Positions 55,087 through 64,000 of a stretch of 64,000 nt of DNA are shown in pieces. Source of the stretch: Adiantum capillus-veneris (taxonomy: Eukaryota; Streptophyta; Polypodiopsida; Polypodiales; Pteridaceae); NCBI GenBank assembly GCA_014529385.2, contig CM043969.1:70191176-70255175 (forward strand), given 5' to 3'. Under the pieces are notes generated by a model. That model had not been told where the DNA came from and ran no database searches. It was given only the letters and a program-made list of their open reading frames with translations. The position numbers and the translations under genes are program-made. Positions within the stretch are counted from its first letter, which is position 1; each line of letters starts with the position of its first letter.

Positions 55087-55716
55087 ACCATGCAGGCACG
55101 AGCCAAGCCTAGGGTTAACACTCTGAGTATTGAGGACTGAGATGAGATTGTGCTACATTTTGTAGGTCATAGAGGAGCGATGCCTTGGTTTGTTGACCAT
55201 GACGGACATTCCTATACAAGAGGTACCTTCTCAGACGACATAGACCCTTCTATACGGTAAATAGCCAGAGTTCAAAGGAGACATTTTGGTACGACTGAGT
55301 TCTTTACTGATGAACTCAAGGGCACATACATGTCCCTACTGACCAGCCCATATGATGCTATTGACAGAGCACATCCCGATGATTGTTTAGATACCCATGT
55401 ACATCCTAGGATAGTGCAATTACGTAGATTGGAGCACACGTTGACTTATGTTGATGATTGTGGGCGTAGATACAGATATGAGCAGACGAGATGGTATATT
55501 GAGCCAGCCATAAGCGTTATGGCATATCTTACTGGAGATCTTTGCGACATGATTTATACGGACCCAGTGGGTGAGATTTACTATTTGATGATTGGATTGT
55601 CCTATTCTCCACGGCATGGCCAGGATACTAGATAGATACCCACCGAGAGTTCACATACACCTCCTAGACAGATATCTCTTACCAAGTCACCTCCCAGAGC
55701 TTCATCAACTAGATAG
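55087..55716 (+). pseudogene. Unknown coding relic with Y-x-D-P-x-G-x-x-Y motif
   Basis: One plus-strand frame reads coherently over several stops: MQARAKPRVNTLSIED, stop, DEIVLHFVGHRGAMPWFVDH, GHSYTRGTFSDDIDPSIR, stop, RRHFGTTEFFTDELKGTYMS, HTLTYVDDCGRRYRYEQTRW, YTDPVGEIYYLMIGLSYSP, stop at 55633-55635, then a Pro/Ser-rich run (IPTESSHTPPRQISLTKSPP). YTDPVGEIYYLMIG resembles IYMDRNGTQYLQVE in the Gag N-terminus of element 1, so a Gag origin is possible. No known family is recognised. Confidence 0.4.
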
Positions 55717-55720
55717 ATTT

Positions 55721-56284
55721 TGCAATCCTCCATGTAGGGAGTGCCCAAAAAGCTCATCGCTATTGGACAAACACTTCCCTTGATCCAGAGCCACCAACCG
55801 GCTCTTCAACTGCCATCATCCTTCACCATTCGCCCCTACGAGGAAGCACCTTGGCGAACCTTTCCGACTATTTCACTTCCAAGCCAATGCACAGCTCTCC
55901 ACCATTTGGTGCAGCTTCGGTGACTTCCCTCGTGCGGCCTTGACCACCCACTGCACGAAGCTCTCCTTCTTCTTCCAATTCTTCTCTTCTTCCCCAAAAG
56001 AAAAAAACCCCCTTTTGAAAATGCCCCCTCTTCTTTTTCTTCTCCTTTTGTTCTTTCTTTAAAAAAAGCCCTTTGAGCAATAGCGCCGAGCGCTATTGCC
56101 TTTCTCCTCTTCATCAAAGACTTTTTCTTTTTTCCTTTCCCCACTATGCCTATTGAACTTAACCTTTTCTTATCAAACACTCCCTTTTCTTATCGACCAC
56201 TCGGGCCCACTTTTTCCTTTTGAATTTATAACTAAGGGGACTTTTAAACATGGGCACTCCACACCGTCGGTTCTCGCACACGGT
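55721..56284. repeat. Second copy of the repeat at 35518-36745
   Basis: Contiguous here, without the 0.68-kb extra segment. It directly adjoins truncated LTR C at 56293. It probably derives from the 3' region of a Tat-like element. Confidence 0.75.
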
Positions 56285-56292
56285 TGTACTTG

Positions 56293-56514
56293 AGGATAGA
56301 TTGAGAGGAAGAATGTGTATCTTACGAGAAAGAAGTATTCTCCTCACATAATCACTCTAATAGCATAGCTGAGCTTAGTAATTAGCATGGTAGAGGAGAT
56401 GAGCATGCCATTGAAGCTGGCTCTTGGTTGGATTTGCATTCCAAGAGTTGTTGGTGTAGGCCTCTACTTCTCAATGCTTGGAGAAGGAGATGGAGTTCTT
56501 CTTGCACACATGAG

Positions 56515-56552
<38 letters not shown>

Positions 56553-57434
56553 CATTGTGTTAGAGTAAAATGCAGCCCTCTCTCTCTCATCTTGGTCGAC
56601 CCCTCTTGCCATTTGCTCATACTGGCCTCCCATTGGCTCCTGTAAAGCTTAGCCAATCACAAATTAGAAGCATAGTTGATAGCCTTTTGACAAGTGTCCC
56701 CCTTTCCCCTTTTGCAAGAGCTTTAGGTAATTAAATAATTCAATTAAACTCTCATTGGACCTCTTAGTCTTCTGGCCAATACGAATCAGGCAAACCATTG
56801 GGCTGTTGAATCTTCATTGGACCCCTTGGTAGACTATTCAATAGTCTTCTAAGGAGCTTAATTTCTATTGGTTCTTTTATCAAGCATTTTTAAATTGATT
56901 AGACTAACTTTACTCTAGCCTAATTCTCATTGGTCCACCTCTATGGCCATCCAATATGAGTTGAGGGGGGGAGATTGAGGGCAACTGGCCTAGGAGCCTG
57001 ACATGTGGCCAGTATTCCCTTTGTGTAAAGGGGGAGCTTTGGGGTGTGTGTGTGTGTTTCTCTCTCATCCCCTACTAAAAGGGCTTGCCCCCTCCTTCCT
57101 AGGGAAGTGGGAAGACTTTTTAGTCTTCCCATGACCATTCAATTTTCCCCTTGTTTTGGCCATTGGATAAATGAGTTAATTTTTGGAACCTTAGCCTATG
57201 GAAGTCTTAATGGAGTTGAACCTTAGGTATTTCAAGCCCCATTGAAGCACATTGCTCTTTTGCAGCATGTCCTTCTTTGGATCCCTATTTTCCCACCTTT
57301 GGATCCCTGACAGAGACCAGTCTGGCAGCCTTACAATTATTCTAGCTTTTACTCCCCTCGTACTTCCCCATATTAAATGATCAGTTTGACATGAGAAAAT
57401 CATTTGGGAATATTAGATATTAGTTTTTATGACA
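56293..57434 (-). mobile_element. Truncated chromovirus-type LTR (LTR C)
   Basis: The minus strand from TGTCATAAAAAC (57434) follows the young LTR closely (the AGTCTTCCCAT, CCTAATTCTCATTGG and CTTGGTTGGATTTGCA blocks) to about position 1150 of the LTR, then stops at 56293. The last third is missing. A (GT)n run of about 17 units lies at 56516-56550. It is the closest of the three relics to the young LTR. Confidence 0.8.
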
Positions 57435-58787
57435 CTGAATGACCTAGTGGGGAAAATATGTAAATGGATAGAGAAGACCTAGAAGATCATGTTCTTCATA
57501 AGAACAACATACTCTTGGGAGGAAAGATTTGGAAGAATCAAGCCATCCTAATCGACTCCACACAAATTGTCTACTTTTGCTACTTCAGACAATTTTAGAA
57601 GGCTACGGATCTGCATATCTTTGAAAATGACCACTCGATGTCTAACTTCAAACTTGAAATTATTCAAGAAAGCATAGAAATGATCATCTCTACTGGAAAA
57701 CATAAGAACTCTAAAGACTAGAATCAAGCAATCAAGGCCAACACAGGTCTGGCATCAACCAGTTACCAAAATGTAATTATCTAAGTAGCTCTCATCTCTC
57801 ACGGGTTGCGTAGCCCCTTGAGGCACCTAACGGGCTTGAGGACTTTTGTACATTCCTTTCTAGACCAGTATAACTCATCCACTCACAATTGGGAGTATGA
57901 CAAAAAAAAAAGGGAAGGGAAAGAAAGAAGAGGGGGGGGGGGGGGGGGAGGCTAAATTCTACCAATGGTAAGAGTGAAATTTTTCATGGGACAAGAAAGG
58001 CATTGTATAAACTAAAATCATAACAAGGTGAGGAGTCACGATGGCCTACAGAAGGTAAGGGGTGGGGAAGATTTATTGGAAGTAGGGTTTAATCAGCTAT
58101 GCAATTGAATTGTTTTAATATAAATTTATATAGTCTACACACACACAAAATCACAAACTAGCGGTTCCAAACCGACCTAGTGATCAGTCTGACCCCCACC
58201 ACTACCTTCGATGATGGATTATGTATATGCAAAATGTACTTTCCTTTTATCCCCAATCCCCTACACACAAATGCACACACATCTACATAGAGGTGAAGGT
58301 CAACAAATAATGAGGTTGAAATTTGTGTAAATGTAAAAAGAAAAAGGGAGTTTTTTTATGAGCTTCAAAATGAAAAAAGTGGAGTCACCCTAGCTGACAC
58401 ATGGGGTCTCAGCATTTTTCCCAAGCTCCATAAAGAAGTAGTAGGGTAAAAGACCTAATAAGTGGATGGGTCCCTAAATAAGGCCCACCTCACCCCCAAT
58501 AATAAAGTTGTGGACGCTCCAAAAGGCGTACAACCGCGGTTGTGTACTTGGTTTACTTTAGTTGAGGAGTCGTTATTCTATAGGTCAGTGTTGACCCTCA
58601 CGGCTCACGGACACCCTATTGCCTACGATGGACACGTATTATGTATTTGGTAGAGTCAGGTACCGGGCTTGTCGGTCCAATAGGAAAAGGGTAAGAGTGA
58701 TCGTCGATGACAGGCGCACTTTAACTTGGACATTCAAGGGATTAGTTGGTTAAGCATGGGCGCTCAAGTGTGAATGGGGTGAGCTCC
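57435..58787 (+). other. Region upstream of the TATA box, probably including element 4 LTR U3
   Basis: No open frame. It has a pure G run at 57932-57948 flanked by A/G-rich text. The left edge of the LTR could not be located because its partner lies beyond the window. Confidence 0.4.
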
Positions 58788-58795
58788 TATAAAAG
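58788..58795 (+). promoter_or_regulatory. Likely LTR TATA box of element 4
   Basis: TATAAAAG in CTCCTATAAAAGCC, 375 bp upstream of the LTR edge near 59165. It is the most plausible promoter for the following element. Confidence 0.6.
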
Positions 58796-58884
58796 CCAAC
58801 TAAACCTAATTTTTACTCATTCTCTCATTTGTGCAATAGAAGAGTGCTCTTGCTCCATCTCCATCTTCTTCTTCTTCACCTCCT

Positions 58885-58920
<36 letters not shown>

Positions 58921-59169
58921 TGTGTGTGCGATCGAGCATTACGAAGGCACGACGGCGGCGAAGTGGTTGAGCGCGGCACGACTGCAGCTTCTTCTTCATC
59001 GCGGCGAGGAATCCACCACGAAGGCGAGCGTAGAGCGGTGAGTGACACACCCTTTGTTCTCTTGAGCTTGCTAGTTTAGGCTTGTTGTGTGCTTGGAGCC
59101 GTTTGTGGCTCGCACACAGTGTATTGGCAAGTCCCTTGCTTCGACAGTGTGGCAAGGAGCGCACATTTT

Positions 59170-59187
59170 TGGCGCCGCTGCCGGGGA
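59170..59187 (+). other. Primer-binding site of element 4 (tRNA-Asp type)
   Basis: TGGCGCCGCTGCCGGGGA, four bases after a CACA LTR end. It is close to the site used by plant Athila/Tat-type elements. Confidence 0.85.
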
Positions 59188-59269
59188 TATGCCCTACACT
59201 AAGCTCGATTAGCACTTTACGCTTCCTTGTGGTGCAATTTCTATCATAGGAAAGGCAGGGAAGGAGTGT

Positions 59270-59550
59270 GTGGAGATTTCTGTTTTTTGCGTTTTCTGCA
59301 TTTTCTGTCAAGTTTCAATTTCTTCTATTTTCTGTGCTTTTTCAATTTTCTGCATTTCTTGCGTTTTTTCAATTTCTGCAATTTCTGCATTTTCAATTTC
59401 GGCGTTGTCAATTTCTGCAATTTTTTGCATTTCTGCGTTTTCAATTTCTGCAATTTTCTGCATCAAAAAAAAAATTCTGAAAAAAAAAGGTAATTTAAAA
59501 AAAAAACAAACAAACAAAAAAACAAAAAAACAAAAAAAACGGAAAATAAA
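59270..59550 (+). repeat. T-rich TTTCTGCA-type array followed by an A-rich tract
   Basis: 59275-59463 is built from irregular repeats of TTTTCTGCA, TTTCAATTTC and TTTGCGTTTT; 59464-59550 is almost only A with C spacers (AAACAAACAAAC). The two halves could pair in the leader RNA. The frames through it (Phe-rich) are not genes. Confidence 0.85.
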
Positions 59551-60054
59551 AACGCGAGTGAGCGAGCGGTTAATTTTCGAAAATAAAAAACGTGACTCTT
59601 AAAACGGACAGGTTGGTTTGTATAAAAGATAGATCGGGATAGTTTCCCCAAGCCCAGGCCCAGGCCCAGGCGTCAGTCCTCAGACTTATGATATATACTA
59701 GACTCACTTTTATATATATACCCTACTCCCTCAAGAGAGAATGAGAGCATGTGGGACAAGTCCTCCACTCTCCTCCTTTCTCTTCCCACTTGCACCCTTA
59801 GACTTTCTAGTTTGGGCCTAGTTCCCTACTGGAAATTGACAGTTTTAGGGATTCCGAGGGCATAGAGTGACCAAACGGAGGGCTGTAAAGCACGGCACGA
59901 CCCTCTGACCGATACGCTCGTTTCGAGCTATCACACGGCCCATTCCACGACACGCTCTAAAAAATCTAGCAAAAAAACAAACAAAAAACACGCTAAAAAC
60001 TAGTCACAAGGCCTCCTAGAGCAGCTTTTTGACACCTTAGGGTATCAAAAGCAT

Positions 60055-62547
60055 ATGCACTTACGCTCTGGGCGGGTGCTAGAACACGAGCATATTGAGG
60101 GTGCCTCTGTTCATACGGACACCCATTACCCATCCACAATAAGCTCTAGACCCTCAGCAGGGACACAAGGTAGCACCACCCAAGACCCTAAAATAGCCGC
60201 TAGTGATTCCTCCTCCGACTCAGAAATCATGGAAGCATACCCTACCCAAAACACTGAGAGAGAAGGCCATGCACCTCCCGAAGCTCCACAGCCTAGTACT
60301 AGTATGTTTAGCCGTTTCATGGAAACATTAGGTAGAGCTACTCGCTCGGAACCTGATGCAAATGAAGCACACGAAGGGGGTGGGGAAGTGGACTCTCCTT
60401 TCACATCGCACATGGACCCCACACCCCCAAAGAGTGTCCATGTGGATATCCTGCCAACTTCTTACCAAGAAGGCCCTGTTGAGCTACCTCCTTCAGAAGT
60501 TCCCTCTAGAGTACCGTTGGTGACAAGTAAAACCACGGGGAGCAACATTGCTTCTACCTCACAAGAAACCGTTAACACGTCGACTCTAGAAGGATTGTTC
60601 ATTAATGATCATTGGACATACGACCTCCACACTGAGGTGTTGACGGATCTACACTCTGGCCACGCCTACCATGTAGGATGGATAGAGATTGTACAATCCA
60701 CCTCTAGTGCCACGAGCATCGAAGATCAACAGAAAATGATCTGTAATGTTATCCATGGCATTATTCAATCAGAAAGGCAAAACCGAGGGGTAAATATACT
60801 CTCAACTGGCCCCATGAGATTTCTGGATACGAGCAAGGCTCAACAACCTACTCTATCACAAATGGAGACTCCTCTAATGAGCCCCATGGACCCATCTTAC
60901 GTCATTTCACCTGGGGTCTCTATGCAATCTGAGCCTCCGAGCGAAAACTTTAGCTTCCCTAACTTGGCTCAACCCTCTATCAAGGAAAACACAGTGCTCA
61001 CTCCAGGGATAAGCCCGACAGAGAATGTACCGATGACATCTACGGTTAGCGCAGTGCCACTACCTAGTGTCGTAGTACCTAATATGGGGCCTCGACCGTA
61101 TGTGCCTCTAGCCCCTTATGCACACATGGCCCCCACACCTCCAATTGTACCACTTGCTTATGCTCCTCGAGTGCTGCTCCCTAGCCCTTATCCGGGTGGA
61201 CCTATGCCCGGTTATGTTCCATATCCTGCATCATCCACACATATGCCAAGACCGGCACCCGTCCCTCTCCCACATATGATTCCAAGAGTACCTCCACCGG
61301 CCCTGCCTCCTCACATAGGTGACTTGGCAGCGTTTGCTCAAACCATAGGTCGATCTATCGCGAAAAATATGCATCACGCATCTGATAGAGAGCCTAGAAG
61401 TAAAGCAGTACAAATTGCCAAACTCACGCAAAAATTCAATGGGGATGAAGATGCTAGGAAACACATTGAAATGTTTGAACAAGTATGTGATTCCTTAGGG
61501 GAACGCAACGAACTACATAAGTGCAATGCCTTAAGCTTGACATTAAGTGGGAAGGCTGGAGATTGGTATAGGACCCTAAGGGTGGACGAGAAAACAATCT
61601 ACCCTACCCTTCGAAGGTTGTTTCTAAAGGAGTACATACGAGAAGGTGTGCTTTGGGGTGTAGCATCTCAGCTACAGAAGGCCGAACGTAAGGAAGGAGA
61701 GTCAGTAAGGGACTTCATTAGTCGTCTAAAGCACTTAAACTCTCGCTGCCCTGTAAATGAGCGCTTCAACAATAACCAACTGCTTGATCGATTCATTCGA
61801 GGGTTGAGGAATGAAGGAATCTATAATGGACTAGTGATTAGAGGTATCACAACCTGGGAAGATGTCACTGCCAATGCAATCCAATTAGAGGACAACTTGA
61901 TGATAGCAGGCATGAGGGTGTCTACTGACACGAGATCCACTAGCTCACAAGCCATTGAGTATGAACCCATGACTGCAAAGCCTATTGCCAATGAGCCAAA
62001 GGTATTTGAGACATTCTTGACAGACCTCACCAAGGCAATCCAAGAGTCTCTTAAGGATAATCGACCCCCTCAAAATAGTCACATGTATCCAAGAAGGGAG
62101 CAACAATGGTGTTCCATTTGCTTAGGTCCACATAGCACTAGTGAGTGCCCTACGTTTAGAGTAAAATTTAATGGAACTTGCAACGCATGTGGTAGGTATG
62201 GTCACCAAGCTAAGGATTGTTTAATGATCAAACGTATGATGGCAAATAGACCACCTGTAGCCTGGACGGATGCACCTCGAGCTCCTGTATTGATGCCTGC
62301 TCCACCTGTTGAGCAACTACCGCAACACATGGTCCCTAGATCTCAAAATGTTGTACAAGCTACACCGCTACCACCTCCTGTGCTAGGACCGCAGCCCCCA
62401 CATCCAAGAGTTGCCCCTATGAACCAAGTGGGTTGCGAGCCATCAAATGCTTATCCAGATGGCTGTGAGGAGGAAATAGACACTAGTATTGCCTACGGAC
62501 TTGATACATTGGAAGAGTGTCCTATATACTACATGGAAGATTGTTGA
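60055..62547 (+). CDS. gag: Gag of element 4, ending in an in-frame TGA
   Basis: 830 codons from MHLRSGRVLEHEHIEG, the same opening as element 1 Gag. Residues about 1-330 are Ser/Thr/Pro-rich and disordered-looking; about 340-430 are Pro/Tyr-rich (YVPLAPYAHMAPTPPIVPLA). The capsid (Retrotrans_gag) spans about 450-620: AKLTQKFNGDEDARKHIEMF, SGKAGDWYRTL, KAERKEGESVRDFISRLKHL, LDRFIRGLRNEGIYN. Zinc knuckles are CSICLGPHSTSEC (686-698, spacing CX2CX3HX4C) and CNACGRYGHQAKDC (about 709-722, canonical). The stop TGA at 62545-62547 lies between these and two further knuckles in the same frame. The start is supported by the motif and the nearby acceptor-like site. Confidence 0.92.
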   Translation: MHLRSGRVLEHEHIEGASVHTDTHYPSTISSRPSAGTQGSTTQDPKIAASDSSSDSEIMEAYPTQNTEREGHAPPEAPQPSTSMFSRFMETLGRATRSEPDANEAHEGGGEVDSPFTSHMDPTPPKSVHVDILPTSYQEGPVELPPSEVPSRVPLVTSKTTGSNIASTSQETVNTSTLEGLFINDHWTYDLHTEVLTDLHSGHAYHVGWIEIVQSTSSATSIEDQQKMICNVIHGIIQSERQNRGVNILSTGPMRFLDTSKAQQPTLSQMETPLMSPMDPSYVISPGVSMQSEPPSENFSFPNLAQPSIKENTVLTPGISPTENVPMTSTVSAVPLPSVVVPNMGPRPYVPLAPYAHMAPTPPIVPLAYAPRVLLPSPYPGGPMPGYVPYPASSTHMPRPAPVPLPHMIPRVPPPALPPHIGDLAAFAQTIGRSIAKNMHHASDREPRSKAVQIAKLTQKFNGDEDARKHIEMFEQVCDSLGERNELHKCNALSLTLSGKAGDWYRTLRVDEKTIYPTLRRLFLKEYIREGVLWGVASQLQKAERKEGESVRDFISRLKHLNSRCPVNERFNNNQLLDRFIRGLRNEGIYNGLVIRGITTWEDVTANAIQLEDNLMIAGMRVSTDTRSTSSQAIEYEPMTAKPIANEPKVFETFLTDLTKAIQESLKDNRPPQNSHMYPRREQQWCSICLGPHSTSECPTFRVKFNGTCNACGRYGHQAKDCLMIKRMMANRPPVAWTDAPRAPVLMPAPPVEQLPQHMVPRSQNVVQATPLPPPVLGPQPPHPRVAPMNQVGCEPSNAYPDGCEEEIDTSIAYGLDTLEECPIYYMEDC

Positions 62548-64000
62548 GGGCAAGTCAAGCCGCTTTATCAAGCTGCTGCTCTTGCATCCAGAGGTCAAAA
62601 TATCAACACCCAGGCTAGGAGGCCACCTCTTCAATGCTACGAGTGTGGTGGACCACATCGAGCAGCGGAGTGCCCTATTAGGCTGCAAAAGAATGCTGCA
62701 CAGATGCAAATGAATCAAGGGAGCATGTCTGCAATGCCAATACTCACATGTAATCGTTGTGGCATAGATCACTTGATTGCCCAATGCCCCTATAACCCAA
62801 ATGCGCCTAAAATCACACCCCTGAATTTGGTCGAAATTGCTAGTGTGACATCGCCAATACCACCCGTCGCACGCGCTTATGCAATTACACGGTCCATGCT
62901 TCAAGGGCCAGGCCATATCCTCGAAGAGAGAGATACCGCGTCAGTTATCCAAGCAAAGAAAAAGAAGACACGAAGGAAGAAGTCGCAGAATAAGGAAAAT
63001 TCAAAGCCAAGTTCCAAAACAAACATAGGAACAGGAGATGACCCCGTGTATATGAATGACCTCGAGGATGATTCAGATTCAGTCGAGACAATGGAGACTA
63101 GAACCAATACCACAAAGAGAAAGACCGACAAAGAAAACCGTAACATGGAACCAAATGAAAACCGAATAAGAGAAAATCATAAAGAGCCTCTGAAAACACC
63201 ACAAGTGTTTCCAAATCCAATCCAAGAACCCCAAGATAAACCGCAGGGGCAAAAAGGGAAGAATCGTAAAAAGAAGATTGGGACGTACCCAAACCCAGTA
63301 GACGAGATTAAGCAGGTGAAACATCTAAGAGGTTTAGTGGAGACTCAAAGGAAACTAGAACCAGAACCCATGCATGTCAAAATTCATGACACAGTGTTTC
63401 CCACGCAAGTTCATCCACCCCACATGAACCATAGACCGTTAGCCATATCTAGTATCATCCAAGAAGGGAGTGAGGACGGGACATCAGAAAGTGAGGATAC
63501 ACCTTTCTTGTTGGAAAGGATGTTTAACGAAGGAATACCTGATCCCATTGAGGAATATGAGATTCCATCCTCACCAGTTCCTAGTCAAGGACCTACACCC
63601 TGCAAAACGCCAATGAATGTTGCCAAACTAATGGACTTTATGTCTTCTGAGGTTCGAACCACGATCATAGCAAAGCTGTATGGAGATCCTGAGTTATTCC
63701 TTGCACTTCGAGCATTCCTTAACGGAGAGCTACGAACGGGATTACCGCAGTTTGCGCAACCAAATAGGCCTGACTCGATTATGATTGATGAGGAAAATCA
63801 TGTGCAATCACTTGACTTAGATGGACACGAGTCTGTGATCGAGGTACCCATTAACGAATTAGGGAAGTATTTTGAAGGCGACGAGTCTAATGCGACCCTA
63901 CCCATCACTACCAAGGGATTAACTATAAAGGGAATTCTTGATGGTGGTGCGGGAGTTAGCATCGTTACAAAAGATTGTTGGGAATCCATGGGAAAGCCCC
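62548..64000 (+). CDS. pol: Pol of element 4 (partial): two zinc knuckles, basic linker, protease start
   Basis: 484 codons open in the Gag frame from the TGA to the window end. Knuckles CYECGGPHRAAEC (codons 30-42) and CNRCGIDHLIAQC (68-80) both have CX2CX3HX4C spacing. YAITRSMLQGPGHILEERD then leads into a Lys/Arg-rich linker (AKKKKTRRKKSQNKENSKPS) and an acidic region. The protease core GILDGGAGVSIVTKDCWESM begins near codon 463 with active-site Asp at 465. No separate ATG with good context starts this frame, so it is probably made by reading through the TGA or the TGA is a mutation. It is incomplete because the window ends. Confidence 0.88.

Larger units (their letters stand above)
59038..60040 (+). 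other. Candidate leader intron of element 4
   Basis: The donor GAGCG|GTGAGTG at 59037/59038 lies in the LTR. The acceptor TTTTTGACACCTTAG|GG ends at 60040, 14 bases before the Gag ATG. Element 1 shows the same arrangement. This is consensus-based inference. Confidence 0.3.
58788..64000 (+). mobile_element. LRSGR-lineage Ty3/gypsy element (element 4), running off the window
   Basis: Order: TATA box, (GT)n/(GA)n stretch, candidate splice donor, LTR edge about 59165, primer-binding site 59170-59187, leader with a T-rich then A-rich tract, Gag 60055-62547, in-frame TGA, open Pol to 64000. No other stop occurs in 3.9 kb of frame, so it is much younger than element 1. RT, RNase H, integrase and the 3' LTR must lie beyond the window. 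Confidence 0.85.

Noticed and set aside
57932-57948. G run as a quadruplex-forming regulatory element
   Set aside because: It is a single homopolymer without the spaced G-tract pattern and may be a slippage product.
863-64000. Endogenous plant pararetrovirus sequence
   Set aside because: No movement-protein or coat-protein motifs were seen; every RT found sits in an LTR-retrotransposon domain order with integrase or chromodomain, or with dual RNase H.

Overview
The window looks like a transposon-filled, gene-poor stretch of a large land-plant genome. All recognisable coding sequence is LTR-retrotransposon protein or decayed cellular gene. There is no intact host gene, and I recognised no tRNA or rRNA gene. 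The only cellular gene family seen is a broken array of plant pentatricopeptide (PPR) repeats at 31.5-33.6 kb. Its repeat style (runs such as VSWNALIVGYAQQ and YACILKACGS) is what I associate with ferns, so a homosporous fern is my best guess; this is inference, not proof.

Layout, left to right. (1) 1-862 is a minus-strand chromovirus-type LTR that cuts into an old minus-strand Ty3/gypsy element (863 to about 8.5 kb). That element's Gag begins MNLRSSRIL and its reverse transcriptase is missing; its long leader holds four copies of a 22-bp palindrome spaced about 285 bp apart. (2) 8.5-12.7 kb is mostly featureless. (3) 12741-26792 is a minus-strand Ty1/copia element with 227-bp LTRs and a CTATT target duplication. 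It is split inside its RNase H by a young plus-strand chromovirus (13183-22031, 1.59-kb LTRs almost identical, GAGAG target duplication). (4) 26.8-35.0 kb is rich in microsatellites and contains the PPR relic. (5) 35.0-43.4 kb is a decayed minus-strand Tat-lineage Ty3/gypsy element with two RNase H domains and a tandemly duplicated protease segment. (6) 43.4-46.98 kb is mostly unassigned, with one unknown protein-like relic carrying a 36-residue duplication. (7) 46986-51026 is a second, plus-strand, 5'-truncated copy of the same copia family. (8) 51.5-57.4 kb holds a copia gag-protease relic, two further minus-strand chromovirus-type LTRs and an unrecognised coding relic. (9) From about 58.8 kb to the window end is the best-preserved element of the LRSGR lineage (plus strand): TATA box, primer-binding site, an 830-codon Gag, a single in-frame TGA, then an open Pol frame that runs off the end at the protease.

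The elements record an order of events. Copia inserted first (its LTRs differ at about 3 of 227 sites), then the chromovirus inserted into it (about 3 substitutions and one indel in 1.59 kb). Most copia stop codons are CAG to TAG changes, which fits decay of methylated CHG sites. The most unusual signals are the palindrome array, the in-frame TGA that splits a four-knuckle nucleocapsid, candidate splice sites bracketing the leaders of both LRSGR elements, an arginine/serine-rich domain in the chromovirus Gag, and the duplicated protease. None of these amounts to a demonstrated new system; they are hypotheses with stated tests.
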